DNA from: Desulfamplus sp.
GTDB lineage: Bacteria > Desulfobacterota > Desulfobacteria > Desulfobacterales > Desulfobacteraceae
NCBI GenBank assembly: GCA_015232935.1
Contig: JADFYT010000009.1
Location: forward strand, 1 to 23,453
Direction: 5' to 3'
Length of the DNA: 23,453 nt
The notes under the pieces: generated by a model
What the model was told of the DNA's origin: nothing
Seen by the model: the letters and a program-made list of their open reading frames with translations, nothing else
Database searches by the model: none
Part shown: piece after piece, positions 1-7,894 of the stretch
Numbering within the stretch: position 1 is the stretch's first letter
Layout of the letters: each line of letters opens with the position of its first letter
Position numbers and translations under genes: made by a program

Positions 1-53
1 AGGATAACCTGGTTAAAATAATATTCAATTGAGATATTAACCTGATAAAAATC

Positions 54-1262
54 ATGAATCTGAAAAAAATACTTGAGAAAAAAGAGGTCATTGCCTCAGT
101 ACCGTGCAGGGTTGATTTAGGCGGCACGCTTGACATCAGCACATTTTTCCTTCCTCTTGGACACCTTGAACCTTCTACATTCAACATTGCCCTTGATATG
201 AGAACCACTGTCACTCTCTCTCCATGGAAAGATGGTTACATCAAGATATCCTCCAAAGGTTTTCAAAGTGCTGAGTTTGAGGCACAAACAGCTCCTTTTA
301 ACCATCCCATGGGGTTGATGTTTGCAGTTGCAGGATTTTTTAATGCGGATGGAGTTCATGTGCAAATTGAATCCTCTTCTCCCCCCCGAAGTGCACTTGG
401 AGGATCTTCTGCGGCTGCGGTAGCCATGATTGGAGCATTCAGGTCAGCCATGGAAAGCTCCATTGAAACACACTATAATGCCGTCAGCATCGCGGGTGAA
501 CCGCTTCAGACAGACCCGGAGAATAATCAACTGAAGCCATCAGAATTAATCCTGCGAGCGGGGAATATAGTTGAACCGGCACATACAGCACTGCTTGCCC
601 ATTACATTGAATCAAGCGTGGCAGGAGTTCCATGCGGTTTGCAGGATCAGCTTGCCGCAGCCTACGGAGGAGTCAACTGCTGGTATTGGCATATGGGCAG
701 CAATGGGATCTCATTTACAAGAGAGAATCTGATTGCAGCAGACAATACAATATTGCCATCTCCCCCCCTTAACCCTGTCGGAGGCATTATAACCGGAGGG
801 AGGGCATCTGCCTATGACATGAACAGCAATATTCTGGTTGCATACTGCGGTATTCCTCATGTATCAAGCGATATAAACAGCAGATGGATCAAAAGCTTTC
901 TTGCGGGTCGGGATCGTGATAAATGGCAGGAGATAATCAAGATTACCCAAGCCTTTTCCGGTTCTGTAAAAAACAGGGACTTTAACCTTGCCGCCTCATT
1001 GATGAATCAGGAAACCTCTATACGTCTTGGCATGACCCCTGATGTACTTGACAAGACCGGCAAAGAGCTTTTTGAGTGTGCACAGAGACAAGGCTGCGGT
1101 GCCCGTTTTACTGGTGCCGGAGGTGGTGGATGCTTGTGGGCAATCGGAGAAAAAATCAATATTGAATCTCTCAGAGATGGCTGGAAAGATATTGTGAAAA
1201 AAGAGGCTGATGCTGATGTTTTGGACACTGGCATTGATTTTGAGGGGATTCTTGTCAACTGA
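54..1262 (+). CDS. GHMP-family sugar/small-molecule kinase
   Basis: A 402-residue GHMP kinase, a family that phosphorylates sugars or small alcohols with ATP in the cytoplasm. The glycine/serine-rich ATP-binding loop PPRSALGGSSAAAVA lies at about residues 110-124. A GVPCGLQDQLAAAYGG block is at 191-206 and the C-terminal GAGGGG motif at 354-359. The QDQ-AAAYGG block resembles heptose-7-phosphate kinase and fucokinase-type members more than galactokinase or mevalonate kinase, but the substrate cannot be read from sequence. A 20-30 residue stretch around 138-165 looks like an insertion. The ATG at 54 is the first in-frame ATG after a stop at 30; I see no clear ribosome binding site. The gene ends 114 bp before glyQ, so the two may or may not be co-transcribed. 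No heptose or nucleotide-sugar genes are adjacent. Confidence 0.85.
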   Translation: MNLKKILEKKEVIASVPCRVDLGGTLDISTFFLPLGHLEPSTFNIALDMRTTVTLSPWKDGYIKISSKGFQSAEFEAQTAPFNHPMGLMFAVAGFFNADGVHVQIESSSPPRSALGGSSAAAVAMIGAFRSAMESSIETHYNAVSIAGEPLQTDPENNQLKPSELILRAGNIVEPAHTALLAHYIESSVAGVPCGLQDQLAAAYGGVNCWYWHMGSNGISFTRENLIAADNTILPSPPLNPVGGIITGGRASAYDMNSNILVAYCGIPHVSSDINSRWIKSFLAGRDRDKWQEIIKITQAFSGSVKNRDFNLAASLMNQETSIRLGMTPDVLDKTGKELFECAQRQGCGARFTGAGGGGCLWAIGEKINIESLRDGWKDIVKKEADADVLDTGIDFEGILVN

Positions 1263-1282
1263 AGGCAACAGCCTTGCTGTCA

Positions 1283-1288
1283 TATAAT
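1283..1288 (+). promoter_or_regulatory. Candidate -10 box upstream of glyQ
   Basis: A perfect TATAAT lies in the 114-bp gap between the kinase gene and glyQ, about 90 bp before the glyQ start. No good -35 is at 16-18 bp spacing: TTGTCA at 1252-1257 is 25 bp away, and the box lacks an extended TG. A transcript from here would have a leader of roughly 80 nt. The call rests on the -10 match and the position alone. Confidence 0.25.
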
Positions 1289-1376
1289 GTAACTGTTGCA
1301 TGGGAGAAACAACATGACAACAAATAAATTATCCAGCCGGCATTTTTAAAATATTAATAACCAAAAGCGAGAAAAA

Positions 1377-2258
1377 ATGAACTTTCAGGATGTAATCTTA
1401 AACTTGCAGAAATTCTGGGCAGACAAGGGTTGTGTGCTCATACAGTCCTATGATGAGGAGGTGGGTGCAGGAACATTCCACCATGCAACTCTTTTAAAAT
1501 CACTTGGGCCTGAGCCCTGGAAAGTGGCATATGTCCAGCCGTCAAGAAGGCCAACTGACGGACGTTATGGTGAAAATCCCAACCGTCTTCAACACTACTA
1601 TCAATATCAGGTGCTTCTCAAACCCTCTCCTCCTGATGTACAGCAGCTCTATCTTGACAGCCTCAAGGTACTTGGAATTGATCCAATGGAACACGATATC
1701 AGGTTTGTAGAAGATGACTGGGAATCTCCAACCCTTGGAGCATCCGGTCTTGGCTGGGAGGTGTGGCTTGACGGCATGGAAGTTACCCAGTTCACCTATT
1801 TCCAGATGGCAGGCAGCCTGGAACTAAAGCCTGTTTCCGTAGAGCTGACCTATGGACTTGAGCGGCTTTGCATGTATCTCCAGGGTGTCAACAGCGTCTA
1901 TGATCTTAAATGGAATGATACTGTAACCTATGGAGATGTATATCACCAGCAGGAGGTGGAACAGTCAACCTATAACTTTGAAATTGCCAACACAGATGTT
2001 CTGTTTGATTTTTTTCAAAAATATGAGGCAGAATCCCTCAGGGTTGTAAAGCAGGGTCTTGTTCTTCCGGCCTATGAGTTCTGTTTGAAATGTTCGCACA
2101 CATTTAACCTTCTTGACGCAAGGGGTGCCATAAGCGTGACCGAGCGTACCGGATATATCGGAAGAATCAGAAATCTTGCAAGAGAGTGTGCAAAAGCTTA
2201 TGTGGCACAGAGAGAAGCTCTTGGATATCCACTTTTAAAAACAGTAGAACAGGTTTAG
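1377..2258 (+). CDS. glyQ: Glycyl-tRNA synthetase alpha subunit
   Basis: This 293-residue protein is the catalytic subunit of the bacterial alpha2-beta2 glycyl-tRNA synthetase, which activates glycine with ATP and charges tRNA-Gly in the cytoplasm. It aligns by eye with GlyQ over its whole length. The motif 2 region, beginning QPSRRPTDGRYGENPNR, is at about residues 54-70. The motif-3 type ELTYGLERL is at 156-164, and FVEDDWESPTLGASGLGWEVW lies just before the substrate pocket region. The length is normal for the family. The start is the first ATG of the conserved N-terminus; the upstream region is only weakly purine-rich (gcgagaaaaa). The stop abuts glyS, so the two subunits are clearly an operon with likely translational coupling. 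Confidence 0.97.
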   Translation: MNFQDVILNLQKFWADKGCVLIQSYDEEVGAGTFHHATLLKSLGPEPWKVAYVQPSRRPTDGRYGENPNRLQHYYQYQVLLKPSPPDVQQLYLDSLKVLGIDPMEHDIRFVEDDWESPTLGASGLGWEVWLDGMEVTQFTYFQMAGSLELKPVSVELTYGLERLCMYLQGVNSVYDLKWNDTVTYGDVYHQQEVEQSTYNFEIANTDVLFDFFQKYEAESLRVVKQGLVLPAYEFCLKCSHTFNLLDARGAISVTERTGYIGRIRNLARECAKAYVAQREALGYPLLKTVEQV

Positions 2259-2267
2259 GTGCAAGTG

Positions 2268-4505
2268 ATGACAAACCATTCAGTAAAAGATTTTTTAGTA
2301 GAAATAGGTGCAGAAGAGATACCTGCCGGATATATTGTTCCAGCTCTGGAGGCATTCAGGGACAATCTTTTAAAGTCCATGGATAAATTCCGTATTGAAC
2401 ATGGTGATGCCCAGATTCTTGGAACTCCCCGGCGTTTGGCTGTTATTGTCAAGGATGTGGCTGATATGCAAAAAGCCCGGACATCAACTCTGACCGGTCC
2501 TCCTGCAAATGCGGGATTTGACAAGGATGGCAAGCCCACAATAGCGGCACACAAATTTGCTGAAAAAGCCGGAGTCTCGATAGAAGAGATCAAAATTGTT
2601 GAAACTGAAAAAGGCAACTATTTAAGTGCCCTGAAACAGGAAAAATGCGAGAGCACAGCAACAATTCTTGAAGCAGCTCTTCCGGAGCTTATTCTTTCCA
2701 TCCCATTTCCCAAAAGCATGCGGTGGGGAGATCTTGCCATCAGTTTTGCCCGCCCGATCATCTCTCTTCTGGCACTTATGGGCGAAACTGTGTTGAACTT
2801 TGAAATTGGAACAGCAACACCTCTGAGCCAGAATATCAGATCATCTGATTTTGTTTTTGGCCATCAGTTCATGAATCCCGGCAAATTCAAGGTTTCATCT
2901 GCATCGGAGTACAAAAAAGTACTCAAAGATGCCGGTGTCATTGTGGATATTGAAGAGAGAAAAGCACTTTTGCAGGAGAGGATTGAAGCAGTTGCAAAAG
3001 AAAACAAGAGCATAATCCTCAAAGATGAAGAACTTGTTGACATTGTCACCAACCTTGTCGAGTATCCCTGGCCTGTCATCGGCAGGTTTGATGAAAAGTT
3101 CCTTGAGGTTCCGGATGAAGCTCTTATTACCGCAATGCGTGAGCACCAGAAGTATTTTTCTCTTGCAGACAGCGACGGCAAGCTCAAACCCTGCTTTATT
3201 GCTGTCAACAACACCTGCACAAAAGATATGGGCGTAGTTGCAAATGGCCATGAAAGGGTACTTCGTGCCCGCCTGTCTGATGCCCAGTTTTTCTATAAGG
3301 TTGACCTTGAATCGACAATGGATCAATTTGCGGAAAAGCTCAAAAAAGTGACCTTCCAGGCACAGCTTGGCTCAATGTTTGAAAAACGGGAAAGATTAGC
3401 CGCACTTGGATCATATATGGTGGATCTGCTTGCTCCGACATTGGACAAGACAGACGGTGAAAATAAAGTTATGAAAGAGAATGTAATCCGTGCCGCCAGG
3501 ATATGCAAGGCAGACCTTGTAAGCCAGATGGTTATCGAATTCACAAAACTTCAAGGCGTTATCGGAAGAGTCTACGCACAAAAGGGTGGCGAGAATAACG
3601 ATGTCGCAACCGCAATTGAACAACACTACAGACCGGTTCACTCCGGTGGTGCCCTTCCAGATACCCTGACAGGAAAAATTCTTGCAATTGCAGACAAGAT
3701 TGACACCATCTGCGGCTGTTTTTCCATTGATCTTGTTCCTACTGGTGCATCTGACCCCTATGCCCTTCGCCGGCAGAGCATAGGAATTCTTCAGATAATG
3801 ATGGCATCAGGCTTTACATTTTCAATAAAAAACCTTGTGGAAAAATCGATATCCCTGTATCTGACAAAATCCCAAATAAAAACCGACCATTACAAACAAA
3901 ACTCCCCTGAAAAACAACCTTTCTCTGAAAAACAAACCGCCATTGAAAGAGAGGAGGTTATAGCAGAAAATGTCATGGGATTCATAAAGACCAGAATGAC
4001 AAACATGCTTGTGGATCAAGGCTACTCCAAAGAAGCTGTAGCCTCTGCGTTGGCAGTTGGTTTTGAAAATGTTCCGGACGCTGTTTTAAGAATCAAGGCG
4101 TTGGATCTTCTCAGGCAGGCACCGGATTTTGAGCCTCTGTCAGCAGCATTCAAGAGGGTGGTAAATATCCTGAAAAAATCAGAGCCAACTGAAAAATCAG
4201 AACCAGCTGAAGGAAGTGGTTCTTATAAAAAAGTTGAAGTGGATGAATCCCTGTTCTTCAGCGATTCGGAAAAATCTCTTTACGTTGCGGCCAAAGCCCT
4301 CTCTTCAAGAGTTGATGGTTTTATATCCCGGGGAGATTATAATCTTGCTCTAAAAGAGATCGCATCAATCCGCCCGGAAGTTGACAGCTTTTTTGATGAT
4401 GTCATGGTTATGGTTGATGATGAGGCAGTAAAAAACAACCGGATTGCACTTCTTTCAACAGTGGCATCCATTTTTGAACATATTGCGGATTTTTCACAGA
4501 TATAA
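2268..4505 (+). CDS. glyS: Glycyl-tRNA synthetase beta subunit
   Basis: The beta subunit binds and positions tRNA-Gly for GlyQ. The conserved opening FLVEIGAEEIPAGY is at residues 9-22. A central block PVHSGGALPDTLTGKILAIADK followed by SDPYALRR is typical of GlyS, and the C-terminus is a DALR-like anticodon-binding helical region ending in IFEHIADFSQ. I prefer ATG 2268, with AGGT eight bases upstream; GTG at 2259 or 2265 is in frame and would add up to three residues. At about 745 residues it is some 50 longer than usual. The excess sits in two Lys/Glu/Ser/Pro-rich stretches: residues about 530-560, and about 632-656 where KSEPTEKSEPAE is a small repeat. These look like linker insertions that do not disrupt the fold. 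Confidence 0.96.
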   Translation: MTNHSVKDFLVEIGAEEIPAGYIVPALEAFRDNLLKSMDKFRIEHGDAQILGTPRRLAVIVKDVADMQKARTSTLTGPPANAGFDKDGKPTIAAHKFAEKAGVSIEEIKIVETEKGNYLSALKQEKCESTATILEAALPELILSIPFPKSMRWGDLAISFARPIISLLALMGETVLNFEIGTATPLSQNIRSSDFVFGHQFMNPGKFKVSSASEYKKVLKDAGVIVDIEERKALLQERIEAVAKENKSIILKDEELVDIVTNLVEYPWPVIGRFDEKFLEVPDEALITAMREHQKYFSLADSDGKLKPCFIAVNNTCTKDMGVVANGHERVLRARLSDAQFFYKVDLESTMDQFAEKLKKVTFQAQLGSMFEKRERLAALGSYMVDLLAPTLDKTDGENKVMKENVIRAARICKADLVSQMVIEFTKLQGVIGRVYAQKGGENNDVATAIEQHYRPVHSGGALPDTLTGKILAIADKIDTICGCFSIDLVPTGASDPYALRRQSIGILQIMMASGFTFSIKNLVEKSISLYLTKSQIKTDHYKQNSPEKQPFSEKQTAIEREEVIAENVMGFIKTRMTNMLVDQGYSKEAVASALAVGFENVPDAVLRIKALDLLRQAPDFEPLSAAFKRVVNILKKSEPTEKSEPAEGSGSYKKVEVDESLFFSDSEKSLYVAAKALSSRVDGFISRGDYNLALKEIASIRPEVDSFFDDVMVMVDDEAVKNNRIALLSTVASIFEHIADFSQI

Positions 4506-4520
4506 AACAGGAGGATATAG

Positions 4521-4781
4521 ATGGCAGGAGGATTTGATCCTGAAAAGGACAAACTACTTAAAGAGTGGAAGTGTGAAGAGACAGGATTGATAATATCAAT
4601 TCATCAATATGGTGATGGAGAGCCCAAGGTTCAGATCGGCCCCAGGCTGCTGAAAAAAAAAGATGGAACTGACAGGGCTCCCAGCAAGGCAGGTCGTCTG
4701 ACAATTGAAGATCTTATGTGGTTTTATGATATTATAGATGAGGTAAAGGATGAGCTTTCCGACCTGGTCGGACCTGGATGA
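4521..4781 (+). CDS. Small conserved-looking protein, function unknown
   Basis: An 86-residue cytoplasmic protein without signal or membrane segment. It has a very good start: AGGAGG (4510-4515) sits five bases before ATG 4521, only 15 bp after glyS, so it is almost certainly translated as part of the glyQS operon. The sequence has a charged N-terminus, a short predicted beta stretch (LIISIHQYGDGEPKVQIGP, residues 23-41), a basic turn with KKKDGTDRAPSKAG, then a helix (LTIEDLMWFYDIIDEVKDEL). This strand-turn-helix order is vaguely like PC4/p15-type single-strand DNA-binding domains, but that is a weak resemblance and not a family assignment. Its last 32 bases overlap the next gene. Confidence 0.8.
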   Translation: MAGGFDPEKDKLLKEWKCEETGLIISIHQYGDGEPKVQIGPRLLKKKDGTDRAPSKAGRLTIEDLMWFYDIIDEVKDELSDLVGPG

Positions 4782-5517
4782 TGAATCCCTGATTCCCCCT
4801 CTTGGACAACGATATACTCCTGACCTGGGCTCTGTTGCTGTAATGGTAAGCACAGAGCCTGATATCAGGTACATTGAGGCAAATTCCGGCAAAAAAACAT
4901 CTCTGCCCTTTTTTCTTGCCAAGCTGTTTACCCTTGACGGCGAAGATATTTCGTTCGCAGGCCCATACCTTGGCTCCCCGTATGCCGCAATGATTCTGGA
5001 AGCACTTGTTGCAAGAGGGGTATCCAGAGTGGTTGTAATCGGGTGGTGCGGTTCAATAACAGATCAGTTACAGACCGGAGATATTTTAATCCCTGACTCT
5101 GCCATATGTGATGAGGGCACCTCTCGCAACTATATGCAGATGCCTGACAACACGGATTTTCCCACGGTTTTTCCAGATTCTCGTCTTGCTGCCAAATTAA
5201 GGGCTTCTCTTGAAAACAGACAGATAATAAATTGTAGTACTGGCAAAATCTGGACAACTGATGCCATTTACAGGGAAACACAAAAAAAAGTAGCCTTTTT
5301 TCGGGATATGGGTGCTGTTGCTGTGGAAATGGAGTGCTCTGCTCTGTTTGCTGTTGCAGACTACAGGAAAATTGATATAGCCGCCCTTCTTGTTGTGTCG
5401 GATGATCTGTCTTCTCCGGAGTGGAAGCCCGGATTCAAGTCAGTGTTATTTAAGGAGTCGCGTAAAAAGGTATTGGGTGCAATCATGGATGTAATCAGAG
5501 ATATGGCATGTACATGA
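4750..5517 (+). CDS. Nucleoside phosphorylase family enzyme (PNP/UDP superfamily)
   Basis: A 255-residue enzyme of the purine/uridine phosphorylase superfamily, which cleaves nucleosides with phosphate to give a base and ribose-1-phosphate. Motifs seen: GPYLGSP (71-77), VVVIGWCGSITDQLQTGDILIP (95-116) as the phosphate/base-site glycine turn, EGTSRNY (122-128), VEMECSALF (192-200) with the ribose-binding Met-Glu, and SDDL (217-220) carrying the acid that usually contacts the base. Length is normal. The VEME and EGTSRNY forms are more like uridine-phosphorylase-type members, but the specificity (uridine, purine or MTA) is undecided. The start overlaps the preceding small gene by 32 bp, with AGG six bases before the ATG, so translation is probably coupled. 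It overlaps gspG at its 3' end. Confidence 0.85.
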   Translation: MSFPTWSDLDDESLIPPLGQRYTPDLGSVAVMVSTEPDIRYIEANSGKKTSLPFFLAKLFTLDGEDISFAGPYLGSPYAAMILEALVARGVSRVVVIGWCGSITDQLQTGDILIPDSAICDEGTSRNYMQMPDNTDFPTVFPDSRLAAKLRASLENRQIINCSTGKIWTTDAIYRETQKKVAFFRDMGAVAVEMECSALFAVADYRKIDIAALLVVSDDLSSPEWKPGFKSVLFKESRKKVLGAIMDVIRDMACT

Positions 5518-6008
5518 TCAATTTTGATTTTTTCGTAAAAAGTCCAAAATCGGCATTAAACAGAACCGGCATTCTCAGGCATAATGACAGCGGGTTCACA
5601 CTCATAGAGTTGATGGTTGTTGTGGTTATCCTCGGGATTTTGGCAAGCCTTATTGTTCCAAGGCTGATGGGAAGGACAGATGAGGCCAGGATTGTAAAGG
5701 CAAAGGTCGATATCTCGGCAATCGAGACAGGATTGAAGCTCTATCGCCTTGACAATAACACCTATCCAACTACAGAGCAGGGGCTGATGGCACTGATTGA
5801 AGAGCCCGCTACAGAACCTTTGCCACCCAAATGGCACAAGGACGGCTATCTTGACAGAGAACAGGTACCAAAAGACCCGTGGGGAAGAGAGTACCTTTAT
5901 TTGAGTCCAGGGGTACACAAGGAGTATGATATTCTCTCCTATGGTGCGGACGGTGCTCCGGGTGGAGAGGGCAGCGATGCTGACATCAAAAGCTGGGAGC
6001 TGGAATAG
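5508..6008 (+). CDS. gspG: T2SS major pseudopilin GspG
   Basis: The major pseudopilin of type II secretion, which polymerises into the periplasmic pseudopilus that pushes exoproteins through the secretin. A prepilin peptidase site G29/FTLIELMVVVVILGILASLIVP is clear, with Glu at +5 and one hydrophobic helix. The C-terminal DPWGREYLY (123-131) and the DILSYGADGAPGGEGSDAD segment (141-159) are the GspG calcium-site signature. The 29-residue leader is longer than the usual 6-10. ATG 5508 overlaps the phosphorylase gene by 10 bp; ATG 5514 would give an ATGA-type overlap and is equally plausible. The gene opens the gsp cluster. No gspC, D, E or F precedes it. Confidence 0.96.
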   Translation: MYMINFDFFVKSPKSALNRTGILRHNDSGFTLIELMVVVVILGILASLIVPRLMGRTDEARIVKAKVDISAIETGLKLYRLDNNTYPTTEQGLMALIEEPATEPLPPKWHKDGYLDREQVPKDPWGREYLYLSPGVHKEYDILSYGADGAPGGEGSDADIKSWELE

Positions 6009-6072
6009 ATCATACTCTGCAAAGCGGCAATCTTTTCAAAAATTCTAACTCAAGCAAAAGAACCTGCACTAA

Positions 6073-6603
6073 ATGAACGCCACCACCATAAGATCAGGAA
6101 AATCGGGATTTACCCTACTTGAACTCATTGTAGTGCTTGCTGTAATAGGAACAGTGCTTTTTATTACCATGCCAAAATTCAGAACACTGACCTTTGGGAA
6201 TAACAGCAACAGGCAACTGAACCTGCTTTTAAATACTGTGAGGGATCTTAAAAAGAGAAGTATCTCTGATGACATGGATTATATACTGCATCTGGATTCT
6301 GACCGGTCAGTGATGTGGATCACATCTTCTGACATGCCCCCGGAAATCATGGACAAGACCAGAGAAAAAGGAACTCCTCTGCCCGAATCCCTGTATCTTG
6401 CCGGTGTTGATATCTACGGTACGCCAGACCACAGGAGGCAGGATGAGTACAGAATCATTTTCAGCAGGTATGGATATTGTGACATGGCTCTTATCCATAT
6501 TAGAGATCGGGAGAGCATGGATGAGCTGACTGTGATCATTGAACCTTTTCTGTCTGATACAAAAATAATCCGCAAACATATCTCCTTTGAACAATGCATT
6601 TGA
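6073..6603 (+). CDS. gspH: T2SS minor pseudopilin GspH-like
   Basis: A 176-residue prepilin-like protein with a short basic leader and cleavage site G12/FTLLELIVVLAVIGTVLFITMP, including Glu at +5. The C-terminal domain is divergent, as usual for GspH, so the assignment rests on the leader plus position between gspG and gspI. GspH is a minor pseudopilin near the pseudopilus tip. It follows gspG by 64 bp without a visible terminator. No strong ribosome binding site precedes the ATG, but that ATG is the only start that gives a normal leader. Confidence 0.8.
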   Translation: MNATTIRSGKSGFTLLELIVVLAVIGTVLFITMPKFRTLTFGNNSNRQLNLLLNTVRDLKKRSISDDMDYILHLDSDRSVMWITSSDMPPEIMDKTREKGTPLPESLYLAGVDIYGTPDHRRQDEYRIIFSRYGYCDMALIHIRDRESMDELTVIIEPFLSDTKIIRKHISFEQCI

Positions 6604-6759
6604 GCCTCTACCAGCGATCGCTATAGTTTTCCAGAAAAGTCTTTCTGCGAGATAAACCCTTTGGCAGTGGTCTCGAACGGCATTTCCGCCAATTTGATTA
6701 TCTGGAAATCCATATCAGGGATTACGGATAAGACCAGACTTGAAGAGACAAATCTGTCC

Positions 6760-7182
6760 ATGAAAATATTTCATACAAACAAGGGGTTTACCCTGCTTGA
6801 AATGATGGTCAGCATATCTATTCTTGCCATTGTACTTGTATCTGTATTCAGGATTCAGTCATCAACAATCCGCCTGTCCGCTACAGGAAAATTCCATTCC
6901 ACAGCATCACACCTTGCCCGCCAGAAAATGGCTGAAATCGAGCATGAACTCCGCGATCCATCCATGTTGTCAAACGAACTCTCAGGATATTTTGGAGACT
7001 CATTTCCTGACTACAGATGGCAATCATCTATAACTGTGCTTGATCTGTCAGGTTCAAACATACCTGAAGGGACAATCGCAAAAAAAGATCTCCAGATGTT
7101 CAGGAAAATAGATATCGAGATCTCATACAACAATGAACTATCCTTTAAAGTCACATCCTGGAGGTTTGTTCAAGGTGATTAA
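6760..7182 (+). CDS. gspI: T2SS minor pseudopilin GspI
   Basis: About 140 residues. The cleavage site G9/FTLLEMMVSISILAIVLVSVF follows an eight-residue leader, which is why I start at ATG 6760 and not at the in-frame TTG at 6661 that would add 33 unlikely residues. The rest (SSTIRLSATGKFHSTASHLARQKMAEIE, residues 32-59) has the A-x-x-L-A-R-Q-K-M-A-E pattern characteristic of GspI. GspI nucleates the tip complex with GspJ and GspK in the inner membrane and periplasm. It overlaps the next gene. A purine stretch GAAGAGA lies about 13 bases before the ATG, a weak site. Confidence 0.9.
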   Translation: MKIFHTNKGFTLLEMMVSISILAIVLVSVFRIQSSTIRLSATGKFHSTASHLARQKMAEIEHELRDPSMLSNELSGYFGDSFPDYRWQSSITVLDLSGSNIPEGTIAKKDLQMFRKIDIEISYNNELSFKVTSWRFVQGD

Positions 7183-7894
7183 GCTCTATCGAACCATTGC
7201 GTTTGACATGAAAAAAGATTTTTCGGGATTTACACTGCTTGAAATAGTTGTGGCTGTCATGATTTTTGGAATTATAATGCTTACAGCTTTTTCCGCCTTT
7301 CGCTCCTTTGCAGTATCTTCTGACATGATACGCAACAACATGGCGGCATCGCAAGTCTCTGCCGGAATAACAAGAACAATGACAAGGGATTTTCTATCAT
7401 TGCGGATTGCACTTGAACCTGAATATTCCAGGCCGGTGTCAGGTGGTAGAACTGATGACAAGGATAGATTCAGGTTTGTCGGAGATGAAACCGCTGGAAA
7501 GACAGATACTTTTTCAAGAGTCAGATTTGCATCGCTTGCACATATATATTCCGGAAGCAGCAAAAGGGCGGGTGCTGCCAGGGTTATCTACTATGTCCGG
7601 CCTGATAATCAAGGCAGGTTTGATCTGTGCCGCTCGGATACATTGAACAGATTTGATGAAACAGATGGCAATGAGTGCGACCCTGTAATATGCAAGGATG
7701 TGACCATGTTCAAGGTCTCCTATACTGACACAGATGCACAAGAGCACTCATACTGGGATTCAGAATCTGATGAGCATGGTTATGCCACGCCTGTCTCGGT
7801 TTCCATTTATATGGAGTTCATGGCAGGAAGCTCCATTCACAAATTTTCAACCACTTTTGCCATGCCTCTTTTCAGACCGCCGGCACAAATATGA
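7175..7894 (+). CDS. gspJ: T2SS minor pseudopilin GspJ
   Basis: About 239 residues with prepilin site G18/FTLLEIVVAVMIFGIIMLTAF, Glu at +5, and a C-terminal beta-rich domain (VRFASLAHIYSGS, then VIYYVRPDNQG) typical of GspJ. It joins GspI and GspK in the pseudopilus tip. Start choice: GTG 7175 has GGAGG at 7160-7164, ten bases upstream, and overlaps the end of gspI by eight bases. ATG 7133 would overlap more and give a 32-residue leader; ATG 7208 would give a 7-residue leader but has no site. The 3' end overlaps gspK by four bases (ATGA). Confidence 0.88.
   Translation: MIKLYRTIAFDMKKDFSGFTLLEIVVAVMIFGIIMLTAFSAFRSFAVSSDMIRNNMAASQVSAGITRTMTRDFLSLRIALEPEYSRPVSGGRTDDKDRFRFVGDETAGKTDTFSRVRFASLAHIYSGSSKRAGAARVIYYVRPDNQGRFDLCRSDTLNRFDETDGNECDPVICKDVTMFKVSYTDTDAQEHSYWDSESDEHGYATPVSVSIYMEFMAGSSIHKFSTTFAMPLFRPPAQI

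Noticed and set aside
1268..1281. Small hairpin ACAGC-CTT-GCTGT after the GHMP kinase
   Set aside because: Five base pairs only and no following T-tract; too weak to call a terminator.
1314..1349. Possible 11-codon leader peptide before glyQ with a GGGAGA site
   Set aside because: It has no glycine codons and no attenuator-like pair of stems, so nothing ties it to glycyl-tRNA control; likely chance.
6661..6759. N-terminal extension of GspI from TTG 6661
   Set aside because: The 33 extra residues precede a normal eight-residue prepilin leader at ATG 6760 and show no conserved feature.
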